A DNA stretch of 53,991 nt from Candidatus Moranbacteria bacterium CG10_big_fil_rev_8_21_14_0_10_35_21 (GTDB taxonomy: Bacteria > Patescibacteriota > Minisyncoccia > Moranbacterales > UBA2206). Under the pieces are notes generated by a model. The model saw only the letters and a list, made by a program, of their open reading frames with translations, was not told where the DNA came from and did no database searches. Made by a program: the position numbers and the translations under genes. The DNA is taken from assembly GCA_002773095.1 (NCBI GenBank), contig PFCG01000029.1, positions 1 to 53,991 on the forward strand. Direction: 5' to 3'. Every line of letters starts with the position of its first letter. The first letter of the stretch is position 1. Below are positions 36,737-46,529 of this stretch, in pieces.

Positions 36737-37711
36737 ATGAAAGAAAAAAGATTTGCATCATATAGTGAAGAGTTTCAATTAATGGCCAATACATTGCCAA
36801 TGCTGGTTTCAGTTACGAAAAATCCAACCGATGAAACTGATGATCAGTTTATTTCAACCCATGACCGTTTCATCGCTTTAGATGATATTTCCAAAGATAA
36901 AATGGTTGCTCCAAAAACAGCCACTATTATTCAAGCCATAGGAAAAACTTACAACCTAAACTTGATTCAGATGTCTGATATTGCTCGTGCAATAAGAAAT
37001 TTCTATTTTGGTGAGCTAACCATAGAGAATTTACCATCAATTTTAGCTAAAGAATTTCCCATTGAACTAGAAAAGGCTAACGAAATTTCAAAAGCAATAA
37101 TTGAAAAAATAATCAATGATGATTCTCAGGAACAAGCCTATCAAGCTAGTTTGGAAAATATTATATTGCCTACAGCTTTGAAGCATTACCCTGGATTAGG
37201 TGAACAATTGATTACTTCAGAGAAAATAACTCTTAAAAGTTTTCCAGAACCCGTGCGTCCTTCCATTAAAAACTGGTTAGCCGATTATACTTTTACTTTA
37301 GGCTATAATTCGCACAGCTCTATTGAAAGAGGCAATTATATTTTCCAAAATCAAAATACAAAAAATCTTTCTTCCCAAGATCGTCAAAAATTATCTTATA
37401 TTCTCAAAGCCTACGATGAAGGTTCGCAGATTACCATAGATAAAAATTCCAAAACAGTAGTTTTTGAAAAAACGCCTAGCGTCAGAGAACAATTTTTACA
37501 GAAAAATAACCGAAATAATCCAACCAGCGAACCGATTCAAAAAATTGAAAGACCGGTTCAAAAAATTAGTTTCTCATCTCCTCAAAGAATGTCCTATGAA
37601 AAACCTCGCTCTCAGAATTACCGTCAGCCGACCCCCTTACCTAAAACCGAAACTCCTTCTATTAAAAGACCAGCTGGAAAAAATATTATAAATCTGCGAG
37701 ATGATTTTTAA
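36737..37711 (+). CDS. hypothetical protein in T4SS-like cluster
   Basis: ATG at 36737 in frame with the track ORF starting at 36683; long soluble ORF. Confidence 0.65.
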   Translation: MKEKRFASYSEEFQLMANTLPMLVSVTKNPTDETDDQFISTHDRFIALDDISKDKMVAPKTATIIQAIGKTYNLNLIQMSDIARAIRNFYFGELTIENLPSILAKEFPIELEKANEISKAIIEKIINDDSQEQAYQASLENIILPTALKHYPGLGEQLITSEKITLKSFPEPVRPSIKNWLADYTFTLGYNSHSSIERGNYIFQNQNTKNLSSQDRQKLSYILKAYDEGSQITIDKNSKTVVFEKTPSVREQFLQKNNRNNPTSEPIQKIERPVQKISFSSPQRMSYEKPRSQNYRQPTPLPKTETPSIKRPAGKNIINLRDDF

Positions 37712-37730
37712 ATCAAATATTACTAATGAC

Positions 37731-37758
37731 TAGAAATTAGTAATTAGAAATTAGTAAT
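37731..37758. repeat. heptamer tandem repeat
   Basis: tagaaat tagtaat tagaaat tagtaat. Confidence 0.8.
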
Positions 37759-37766
37759 TTTAGCTT

Positions 37767-38168
37767 ATGCTATTTAATATCCCTCAATTTATTGATAAAG
37801 AAGATAAAATAGTTGGCCCCTTAACCGCCAAACAGCTTGGTTGGATGTTTGGAGGAGGAACCACACTATTAGTTCTCTGGAATATTCTAGATATGTCTGC
37901 TTTTATTGTCGCTTCCGTTTTTGTGGCAGCTATTTTTGGAGCTTTAGCTTTTTACCGTCCCAACGGACAACCCTTGATTGCTTTTATTTTCTCCGCTATG
38001 CGTTTTCTTTTCCGCCCCAAGATGTATCTCTGGAAAAGAATTCCGGAAACTGCTAAAATGAAAAGAACTGTGAAGAAAGATCGAGGGAAAAAAATTGAAA
38101 AATCATTCAGTGAAAAAAATGCCCAAGAAATTTCCAAAATATTGGATACTCAAGGAAGGCACAATTAA
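37767..38168 (+). CDS. PrgI/VirB3-like membrane protein
   Basis: NIPQFIDKEDKIVGPLTAKQLGWMFGGGTTLLVLWNI, two TMs. Confidence 0.85.
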   Translation: MLFNIPQFIDKEDKIVGPLTAKQLGWMFGGGTTLLVLWNILDMSAFIVASVFVAAIFGALAFYRPNGQPLIAFIFSAMRFLFRPKMYLWKRIPETAKMKRTVKKDRGKKIEKSFSEKNAQEISKILDTQGRHN

Positions 38169-38188
38169 TTTCTTCAAACCAGCATTTT

Positions 38189-38887
38189 ATGGAAACTCTC
38201 CATTCAAAAAAAATAACTAAGGCCACTTCTACTTCTGCAACCCAGCAGATTATTGATATTGCTGAGGTTAAAGAAGACACGGTGGTGCTTAAAAATGGCT
38301 CTTTCCGAGCTATTTTAACCGTTTCGGCTATTAACTATGACCTAAAATCCAGCGACGAGCAGGAGGCTATTATCAATCAATATCAAAACTTTCTAAATTC
38401 TCTGGATTTTCCCACTCAAATCATTATTAGCTCCCGTAAAATCAATATGGATAAATACTTGGATTTTTTGGAAACCAAAGAAAAAAGTCAGCCTAATGAA
38501 CTTTTGCGTTTGCAAATTTCCGAATATCGCAATTTTATTTCCGAACTTATTTCCGTTTCCAATATTATGGATAAAAATTTTTATATTGTCGTTCCTTTTG
38601 CTCCTCTGGAAAATACCGAAGCAGGCTTTTTCAGCAAAATGTTTACCATTTTCAATCCTCGCAAGGGAATTCTGCAAAAAAGAGAAAACTTTGAGACTTA
38701 TCGTAGTCAGCTCTATCAGCGAGTGGATCATATCACCGCCAGCTTATCCGGGATTGGAGTGCGCGTTATTCCACTTAAAACTCAAGAGATTATTGAACTT
38801 CTCTACAATTCCTACAATCCACAAGTTTTCACCCCAACCGATTTGGCAGACATTTCCAAACTTGATCTTAAAAACCAACTAAATTAA
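38189..38887 (+). CDS. VirB4/TraC N-terminal-like protein
   Basis: DIAEVKEDTVVLKNGSFRAILTVSAINYDLKS immediately upstream of the VirB4 ATPase. Confidence 0.8.
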   Translation: METLHSKKITKATSTSATQQIIDIAEVKEDTVVLKNGSFRAILTVSAINYDLKSSDEQEAIINQYQNFLNSLDFPTQIIISSRKINMDKYLDFLETKEKSQPNELLRLQISEYRNFISELISVSNIMDKNFYIVVPFAPLENTEAGFFSKMFTIFNPRKGILQKRENFETYRSQLYQRVDHITASLSGIGVRVIPLKTQEIIELLYNSYNPQVFTPTDLADISKLDLKNQLN

Positions 38888-38888
38888 A

Positions 38889-40715
38889 TTGATGCTTGAT
38901 TTTTTAAATAAAAACAAAAAGACTAAAGAACCTAAACAAACGGATGAGGTTATTGAAAGTGAAAAATACTATCGGGAAGGTGTCACCAAACTTATTGATT
39001 TAATTTCTCCAGCCGCCATAAAAGTAACTCCCAAAAGTATTCAAGTCGGGGAAGTTATGGCTGAAACCCTTTTTGTCATCACTTACCCACGCTATCTTCA
39101 TAGTAATTGGTTTTCTCCTATTATCAATATGGATATGCCGTTGGATATTTCTATGTTTGTTCACCCTATTGATACTTATGATATTCTTAAGACTCTTCGA
39201 AAAAGTGCTACCCAAGTTCAATCGCAAGTGCATATTGAACAAGAAAAGGGCTTAATTCGTGATCCAGCTCTGGAAACGGCTATGCAGGATATTGAAGAAT
39301 TACGCGATAAGCTTCAGCAAGGAACCGAAAAATTTTTCCGTTATGGTCTCTATATAACTGTTTATGGGCAAACTGAAAAAGAATTAAACAAATCAGTTAA
39401 GGCTATCACCGCTATTTTAGAAGCTCAATTGGTTTATGTGAAACCGGCCATTTTCAAATCAGAACAGGGATTTAATTCTTCCCTACCTTTAGGTAATGAT
39501 GAATTGGATGTGGGCACCAGTATGAATTCTGCTCCTTTATCCACCACTTTTCCTTTTGTTTCTTCCACTTTATCTACTGAAGAGGGTATTCTTTATGGAA
39601 TTAATCGCCACAACAATAGTTTGATTATTTTTGATCGCTTTAAAATGGAAAATGCCAATATGGTAGTTTTCGCCAAATCAGGAGCCGGAAAAAGTTATAC
39701 AGTTAAATTGGAAGTGCTTCGCTCTCTAATGATTGGCACTGAAGTGATTATTATTGATCCGGAAAATGAATATAAACATCTCTGCGAAACAGTGGGGGGC
39801 ACTTTTATTAAAATTTCCCTAAATTCTAAAAACCATCTTAATCCTTTTGATTTGCCAAAAGTAGGGGAGGAAGATGATCCCGAAGATATTTTAAGAAATA
39901 ATATTGCTAATCTAATTGGGTTACTTCACATTATGCTGGGTAGTATCACACCAGAAGAAGATTCTATTTTAGACCGAGCTATTCATGAAACATATTCTAT
40001 TAAGGATATTACCGCTCAAGCTAATCTAAATGCTATCCCAAAAGAATCTTTCCCAACTATGTCTGATTTATATGAAGTTTTACGCAATATGTCTGGAGGA
40101 GAAGATTTAGCTATTCGTTTGGAAAAATATACCCAAGGAGTTTTCGCCGGATTTTTGAATAATGCCACTAATGTCAAAGTAGATAATGCTTTGGTAGTTT
40201 TTAATATTCGCGATATGGAAGAAGATTTGCGTCCGGTAGCGATGTATGTGGTCCTACAATTTATTTGGAATGAAATGAGAACTAATCTGAAAAGAAGAAT
40301 GGTTCTGGCTGATGAAGCTTGGGTGATGATGAAATATGACGATGCCGCTTCTTTCCTTTTTGGAATTGCCAAACGTTGCCGAAAATATTTCACCGGTCTC
40401 ACTACTATTACTCAAGATGTTAATGATTTTTTATCCTCCCGCTATGGCAAGCCGATTGTCACTAACTCTTCAATTCAACTTCTTCTAAAACAATCTCCAG
40501 CCGCTATTGATGTAATTACGGAAACTTTCTATCTTACCGATCAGGAAAAATTTCTACTCTTAGAAAGCAACGTAGGAGAAGGTATATTTTTTGCCGGCAC
40601 TAAGCATGTAGCTATTAAAGTTATTGCTTCCTATTCGGAAGATCAGATAATTACTACTGATCCAGCCCAACTCTTAGAAATTGAACAATCCAAGAAAGAA
40701 TTTGATAATGAATAA
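38889..40715 (+). CDS. VirB4-family type IV secretion ATPase
   Basis: FAKSGAGKSYTVKLEVLRSLMIGTEVIIIDPENEY Walker A, VLADEAWVMMK Walker B. Confidence 0.93.
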   Translation: MMLDFLNKNKKTKEPKQTDEVIESEKYYREGVTKLIDLISPAAIKVTPKSIQVGEVMAETLFVITYPRYLHSNWFSPIINMDMPLDISMFVHPIDTYDILKTLRKSATQVQSQVHIEQEKGLIRDPALETAMQDIEELRDKLQQGTEKFFRYGLYITVYGQTEKELNKSVKAITAILEAQLVYVKPAIFKSEQGFNSSLPLGNDELDVGTSMNSAPLSTTFPFVSSTLSTEEGILYGINRHNNSLIIFDRFKMENANMVVFAKSGAGKSYTVKLEVLRSLMIGTEVIIIDPENEYKHLCETVGGTFIKISLNSKNHLNPFDLPKVGEEDDPEDILRNNIANLIGLLHIMLGSITPEEDSILDRAIHETYSIKDITAQANLNAIPKESFPTMSDLYEVLRNMSGGEDLAIRLEKYTQGVFAGFLNNATNVKVDNALVVFNIRDMEEDLRPVAMYVVLQFIWNEMRTNLKRRMVLADEAWVMMKYDDAASFLFGIAKRCRKYFTGLTTITQDVNDFLSSRYGKPIVTNSSIQLLLKQSPAAIDVITETFYLTDQEKFLLLESNVGEGIFFAGTKHVAIKVIASYSEDQIITTDPAQLLEIEQSKKEFDNE

Positions 40716-40729
40716 ACTTAGAAAATTTT

Positions 40730-41215
40730 ATGCCTACACCAACGGCTGAACAGATACGTCAGGCAGATAAATTACAAGAAGCCAGACAATCTGTCAAAAA
40801 AAATCCCATTAAAAAGATCAAAGAAGTAGCCGAGGCTCTTTCTCTGGGACAATATTTTAATCCTTTTATTGACTGGCTATACGGAATCGCTTTATCCCTG
40901 GCTATACTGAAAGATATCTTAGATTTAGCTATGATTGGGTCCTTACCAGGAATTGGATCAATCATCACTGCTATGATATCCATTACAATTGGATTTATTA
41001 TGTTTATCACCGGATCATCCAGTAACAAAAGAATGGCTAAATCTATTTTTAAACGTTATGGAACAATTCTAATTGGTTCCCTATTAGAGTTAGTTTTCGG
41101 AATTAATTTTCTCCCAATAGAAACCTGCATTGTAATCATTGTTTTTTATTTAACCTTGAAGGAAAGACAGCAAATTGCTGTTGAAAAACAACAACTCAAA
41201 GAAAGTTATGCCTAA
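40730..41215 (+). CDS. membrane protein, function unknown
   Basis: Complete ORF with multiple TMs inside the cluster. Confidence 0.65.
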   Translation: MPTPTAEQIRQADKLQEARQSVKKNPIKKIKEVAEALSLGQYFNPFIDWLYGIALSLAILKDILDLAMIGSLPGIGSIITAMISITIGFIMFITGSSSNKRMAKSIFKRYGTILIGSLLELVFGINFLPIETCIVIIVFYLTLKERQQIAVEKQQLKESYA

Positions 41216-41870
41216 ATTTAATTACAAATTATATCTAACTAAAGAAACAATCATCACTTCTTTGATTATTTTTGCGTCCTTAGGGTTATTTATTTTTTTT
41301 CCTAGCTCTGACTCAGCTCAAACCCTTACCAGCTATCTTTTTTTTCTGTTTTTGATTCCAGTGGGTTGTGCCAAGTTTTTTTTGAATAAAAATTTAAAGG
41401 ATTTTGGTTTTACGTTAAAAATAAATAAAGAAGGTATTTTTTGGACTATTGGAATGTTAATAGTTTCTCTTTTAGCTTTTTATATTTTGACTAACTATAC
41501 TAATTTTTCCTCCTCCTATATATTGCCAACTAGTATTTTAAATAATTTTTGGCTTTTTTTAATCTATGAATTGATTTTTTTTAATATGTTTTTCATTTTT
41601 CAGGAATTTTTCTTTAAAGGTTTTGTGCTTTTCTCTCTCAGAGAAAAGTTGGGCTGGTTTTCCGTCCTAATTTCCGCTATTATATATACAGGGCTAGTAT
41701 TTGGAACTGATGGATTGGCCTTAAAAAACATTCCTTTGATTATTCTAGCCATTACCGGATCTGTTGTGGCTTACAAATCAAATTCAGTGGTCTATGCTTA
41801 TCTAATGGGAATATTATTTTTCATAATTGCCAACTCATATTTTATATATTATTTAAACAACCAACTATGA
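41208..41870 (+). CDS. CPBP-like (Abi) membrane protein with degenerate motif
   Basis: FQEFFFKGFVLFSLREKLGWFSVLISAIIYTGLVFG resembles the CPBP EExxxR region but lacks the canonical residues. Confidence 0.5.
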   Translation: MPKFNYKLYLTKETIITSLIIFASLGLFIFFPSSDSAQTLTSYLFFLFLIPVGCAKFFLNKNLKDFGFTLKINKEGIFWTIGMLIVSLLAFYILTNYTNFSSSYILPTSILNNFWLFLIYELIFFNMFFIFQEFFFKGFVLFSLREKLGWFSVLISAIIYTGLVFGTDGLALKNIPLIILAITGSVVAYKSNSVVYAYLMGILFFIIANSYFIYYLNNQL

Positions 41871-44260
41871 AAAAACTTAAATCTTTATCAAAAATATTTT
41901 TAGTGAGTTTAATGATTTTTTTTGTTGCTTTTCCAGCTTACGCCACTTCCCTTAGTGACAGCCCTAAGCAAATATGGGACGACATGCTTAAAGATTTAGG
42001 AATTAATACTGGAGAAGGAAGCTCCTTAGAAAAATCAATTAAATTATTCAACACTTCGTCATATAAAAAATCTTCTCCCCAAGTCTCTCTTACTTTTTCA
42101 CCAGAAAATCCGGAACCAGGAGAAGAAGTAACTGCCACAGCCATTCCTTTGTATTTTATGAATGATCCTTCTAATCTTTATTATACATGGGCTCTCAAGC
42201 GAAAAGCATGTTTTAAGAAACCAGAATGTGATTACAACGCAAATGGCGATTATGATATTGAAGATTATAAGATAGAGGCGGCTAGAATAATTGCTAGTAA
42301 TGGATTTGATTGGAGAGAAGCTGCTGAAAATGGAGAATATGATCAGATTCCATCCTATACTCCAGATCAGGATGGTTATAAAGCTTATCATGGTGGGAAT
42401 GATCAAAGGAAAAAGCAGAATATTGCTCAGTGTTTTGTGCATAATCCTGAAACAGGCAAGGAATTCAAACTTCGAAAATGTGCCCATTTATTCCCGAACG
42501 CTCCAAATCTAAGTTTAGCTGAAACAAATGTTGATTTTGGATTAGACAAAGAAAAATTTTGGCATACCGACCCAAACAACCCTGATACAGCTGGAACAGG
42601 AAATAGCGATGAAGCTAATGTTATTGGTTTAGGCGTTATTAGTTTTACTTGGATATATCAAAGTGATGACAAAATCGGACTTGCTGTAGAAGGAATTTCC
42701 ATAGAACCAACCGAAGCATATGATTCTACCTACCAAACTATGTGGGGATTTTTAGAGCAACCATGCTATAAAGAAAAGTATTATGAACTGGATACTAAAG
42801 TTCTACTTAACCAATGTTTGCAAGAGCAAATGATTACTCCTTTCGAAGGAGGAAAAGCTAAAATTTTAGATGTTGCTTTATCCTTTTCACCAGAAACCCC
42901 TACTAATGATCCGGAAGGAAAAAATGGTGCCTACTTAATGGTTAATTCCTATGTTCAAAATTCTAAAAATAAAAATTATCTTAAATATAACTGGTCAGTT
43001 TATACAAGCACTGAAGCAAATGCTATTGCCTTAGATAATATTGAAAGCACTTGGATAGGACCAAAAATGCGTCTTCTTGGCAATCCGAAAACCACAGGGG
43101 TTGGACTAAACTCATTTAAATTAAATTTAAATTTTCCCGATACGAATATTAAATTTCTTAAAATAAAAGTTACTGTCACGGAAAATCTTATTGGAGGAAA
43201 AAAGAAAAAGGGCACAGGCTATGCAATTATTCCAATTACTAACACATCTAAAAAAATAGATGCTTACTTGGCCAAGGTTTCTGCAAACACTACTACTGAT
43301 GACATTGCTAAGACAAAAACAACTAATTACACTATTACTAATGAAGAAACGGCTATTTGCAAGGTTTCTGTTATTTGCCCGGTAGCTAAAAATGAAATTT
43401 TAGCTCTACAAATATCTAATGAGGATGATGCTCTTTCTAATTTTTCTTGGATGATCAACGATAAACCTCTATCTTGTCTAATTGATGAATGTAAGAGTAA
43501 TGGTGAAGCTACCAATAAAGCATACTTTCCTATTTTAGGCGAAATTGGAACTCAATATTCAGTTAATTTGACTGCCGAAAAAGAAATCACATCGAAGAAC
43601 AATAGCGATAAATCACAGGAAAAAGTTAATTTAACCAAAGTTTTTGAAGTAGTAGAGCCGGAAATTAATATTATCTCCGCTGATAAATCTACTTGCCAAG
43701 CAAAAATATGGGGACATTATGTAGATAATGACGGCGATTTATTTCCCGACAAAAGTGAGGATGAATTTCAAGCTATTTCCGGATCCGAAGTGCAACTTTC
43801 CTCTGCATCCAGTATTATCTCAAATGATATCACCTGGTATATTGATGGTATAGCCATTAATGACGAAACTGCTCCTTTTTTTGGAGCTTCTCTTGATAGC
43901 GAGACTGGCAACTTAACTTTCAAAGCGAATAAACCAGTTGGAGAATCTTATTCAATTTCAGCTGAAAGCTTATATATGCAGAACAATAGTGTCCGAAAGT
44001 TATTAAGTGAAAACTTTGGGATTGCCTCTAGCGATTTTTATGAAAAAATGATTTCCAAGACTATCACTATTGATATGGTAGAGTCTTTATCTGGCAGTAC
44101 CACTGCTAAAGCTATCGGCAATAAAAAAATACTAGCTTCTCTTTTTTCCGGAATGCCAATTTATCTTAATTTCCTTTTTCGCATAGTTTTGACTTCCTTC
44201 TTGTTTTTCTTTGTTATTAAAATTATTTTTAACCTACTCCCCAAAACTAATGAGAACTAA
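41867..44260 (+). CDS. large secreted/membrane-anchored protein in T4SS-like cluster
   Basis: N-terminal signal, acidic Ca-site-like segments (CDYNANGDYDIEDY, DNDGDLFPDKSEDEF), C-terminal TM. Confidence 0.75.
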   Translation: MKKLKSLSKIFLVSLMIFFVAFPAYATSLSDSPKQIWDDMLKDLGINTGEGSSLEKSIKLFNTSSYKKSSPQVSLTFSPENPEPGEEVTATAIPLYFMNDPSNLYYTWALKRKACFKKPECDYNANGDYDIEDYKIEAARIIASNGFDWREAAENGEYDQIPSYTPDQDGYKAYHGGNDQRKKQNIAQCFVHNPETGKEFKLRKCAHLFPNAPNLSLAETNVDFGLDKEKFWHTDPNNPDTAGTGNSDEANVIGLGVISFTWIYQSDDKIGLAVEGISIEPTEAYDSTYQTMWGFLEQPCYKEKYYELDTKVLLNQCLQEQMITPFEGGKAKILDVALSFSPETPTNDPEGKNGAYLMVNSYVQNSKNKNYLKYNWSVYTSTEANAIALDNIESTWIGPKMRLLGNPKTTGVGLNSFKLNLNFPDTNIKFLKIKVTVTENLIGGKKKKGTGYAIIPITNTSKKIDAYLAKVSANTTTDDIAKTKTTNYTITNEETAICKVSVICPVAKNEILALQISNEDDALSNFSWMINDKPLSCLIDECKSNGEATNKAYFPILGEIGTQYSVNLTAEKEITSKNNSDKSQEKVNLTKVFEVVEPEINIISADKSTCQAKIWGHYVDNDGDLFPDKSEDEFQAISGSEVQLSSASSIISNDITWYIDGIAINDETAPFFGASLDSETGNLTFKANKPVGESYSISAESLYMQNNSVRKLLSENFGIASSDFYEKMISKTITIDMVESLSGSTTAKAIGNKKILASLFSGMPIYLNFLFRIVLTSFLFFFVIKIIFNLLPKTNEN

Positions 44261-45134
44261 TCGTTTTTCTAAAATTTTCCTGAGTTTAATTTTTTGTCTG
44301 TTTTTTGTCTTGCCTTTTTTATCTTTAGCAGCTTCCGAGGCACCTGACCTCACCAAAGATTCATTCCAATACACTCAAATGGAAAGTTTACCTGGGTTTG
44401 CCGATACTTCCGATTTTTACGTTTATATTTCCAACCTTTATAAACTAGGCATCTGGGCAGTAGGCATTTCCGCTATGCTGATGATTGTCATTGGTGGTTA
44501 TATGTATGCTACTTCAGCTGGCAACAATGCTTCTATGGAAAAAGCTAAGGAAGTAATTACTGACGCCCTAATTGGACTAATTTTAGCTATGACTTCTTAT
44601 GTGCTTCTTTATATTATTAACCCTGATTTAGTAAGAATACAAAGGCTAAAAACTCCCCTTCCTGAACCCAAAACGCAACAAGAAGAAAATCCCGAAGCGG
44701 GTGCCGAAACACCCTTGAAAACCACTGCCAATGGATGCTTGGACAACCCAGCTATCTCATGCATAGATTGCTTTGATTGCGGAAAAGTAGATACTTCAAA
44801 CGTTCCATGTAAAGAAAACCCTTGTTTACTTAATAAAGTCTTATTGACTAAAATAGAGGATGTGCCCGCTGGAAACTGGCAAATAACCGAACCATGGCCA
44901 CCCACAGTTAAACACTTAAGTCCGTGCCATCAGAATGGAACTTGTGCTGATATTAATCTTACTCTCGCTGATGAGAAAGGTGTTCCTAAACATGTTAAAA
45001 AACTTTACGACCAACTAAAAAAAGCTGGTTTATATGTAGTTTTTGAAAGCGCTAATTGCGCACCATATACTAATTTAGGAGTTAATTGTAAATATTATAA
45101 GACAATGACTAGTCCTTCTTTCCATGTTAAATAA
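44250..45134 (+). CDS. VirB2/TrbC pilin-like protein with cysteine-rich C-terminal domain
   Basis: Signal peptide; LYKLGIWAVGISAMLMIVIGGYMYATSAGNNASMEKAKEVITDALIGLILAMTSYVLLYIINPDL; Cys-rich tail. Confidence 0.78.
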   Translation: MRTNRFSKIFLSLIFCLFFVLPFLSLAASEAPDLTKDSFQYTQMESLPGFADTSDFYVYISNLYKLGIWAVGISAMLMIVIGGYMYATSAGNNASMEKAKEVITDALIGLILAMTSYVLLYIINPDLVRIQRLKTPLPEPKTQQEENPEAGAETPLKTTANGCLDNPAISCIDCFDCGKVDTSNVPCKENPCLLNKVLLTKIEDVPAGNWQITEPWPPTVKHLSPCHQNGTCADINLTLADEKGVPKHVKKLYDQLKKAGLYVVFESANCAPYTNLGVNCKYYKTMTSPSFHVK

Positions 45135-46275
45135 ATATTTTATGCTTAAAAAAACTTTCTTGATTTCTGCTATTAGCTTTGGGGTGATTTTACTCCTTTG
45201 GGGTATTTATTTTCTATCTTTCCAAAAACCTTCTGTAAAAGACTCTAGTCAAGATGAATCTGAGACTGTTCAGGAGATAGCTGAGCCCATAATTCCTAAA
45301 ACTGGAAAGCTTGTAGCTATTACCGAAGAAGCGGTTTTGGCCCCCACCATCAATGAAACTGAGGATGGTATTAAATATTACAACAAAAATACTGGGCAAG
45401 TTTTTCAGGTTGATTTTGATGGAGACGGCAAAGAAACCCTTTCTAGCAAAGAACTTTCAGGAATTTTAAATATTTTTTGGTCTCCGGATAAAACTAAAGT
45501 TCTTTCTAGAAATAATGTTAATGGCGCCGAAAGATATGGCTACTATTCTTATGAAGAAGTTATGGGGGGACTTTTACACGAAAACATTCAATCCCTTAGT
45601 TGGCAGAACAATAGAAAAATTATTTATTCTTTCTTTAATACGGTAACTAAAAAAGATTCTCTTAATATGGCTGATTATGATGGCGCTAATTGGTCTAAAA
45701 TATCCGACCTAGACTCTTCTTCAATATTTCTAGCGCCTATTCCTAAAACTGGTCTTATTTCTTTCTGGAACGAACCTGATGCTTCCCAAGAATCAAAACT
45801 TTCTTCTGTTCCCACTATTGGAGGAGAAATTAAGATTATTTCCAGTGGAAATTTTGGAGCCGACTATCTATGGAATGAAGATGGAACACTGGCTTTATCC
45901 AGTCATTCTGATTCTAAAAATGGTTTAAAAATGCAATTAGGATCTTTTTCGGCTGACGGATCAAATTATAAGGATTTGGACCTACCAACCTTTATTTCTA
46001 AGTGTATTTGGAAAAATACTCAATCTGTTTATTGTGCTCTTCCTTCATCTATTCCAGAAAATTCCGTTCTTCCTAACAGTTATTACCAAGGGAATTTCAA
46101 TACCACTGATACTTTCTGGGAAATAGATGTTTTAACTGGAGAGAAAAAAAGAATTGTTGACCTAAAAGAAATTAATGGACAATATGATGCTACCAACTTA
46201 TTCCTTTCGCCTGACAAAGGTTTCTTATTTTTCGTCAACCGAACTGACGAAAAACTTTATCGCATAGAGCTTTAA
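45124..46275 (+). CDS. membrane-anchored beta-propeller-like protein
   Basis: N-terminal TM; repeated FWSPDKTKVLSR / LSPDKGFLFFVNR blades. Confidence 0.65.
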   Translation: MLNKYFMLKKTFLISAISFGVILLLWGIYFLSFQKPSVKDSSQDESETVQEIAEPIIPKTGKLVAITEEAVLAPTINETEDGIKYYNKNTGQVFQVDFDGDGKETLSSKELSGILNIFWSPDKTKVLSRNNVNGAERYGYYSYEEVMGGLLHENIQSLSWQNNRKIIYSFFNTVTKKDSLNMADYDGANWSKISDLDSSSIFLAPIPKTGLISFWNEPDASQESKLSSVPTIGGEIKIISSGNFGADYLWNEDGTLALSSHSDSKNGLKMQLGSFSADGSNYKDLDLPTFISKCIWKNTQSVYCALPSSIPENSVLPNSYYQGNFNTTDTFWEIDVLTGEKKRIVDLKEINGQYDATNLFLSPDKGFLFFVNRTDEKLYRIEL

Positions 46276-46314
46276 TCTAAAACTAAACAATCAGCCTATA
46301 TTCAATTAAGTTCT

Positions 46315-46509
46315 TCAGCCTTACGCAGTCTCAGCTATGAATCCAGCTGAAACGAGCGTTTAGAAACTCCTCACCGATTCAGCCATATTTATCCGCCTAT
46401 GGCGGAGGCTGACTTGGAGTTTTGGCGAGTAAAGTTAGGATTCATCTGAGACGGAGTTTGGCTGAGAGTTCTTTTTGTTTACTTTTTCTTGCGGAAAGAA
46501 AAAGTAAGA
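46315..46509. repeat. composite palindromic repeat, copy B, with nested hairpin
   Basis: Similar to 9323-9503; nested TCCGCC-TAT-GGCGGA (46392-46406) in the central loop. Confidence 0.8.
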
Positions 46510-46529
46510 AAGAAAAAAAATACTTAGCT

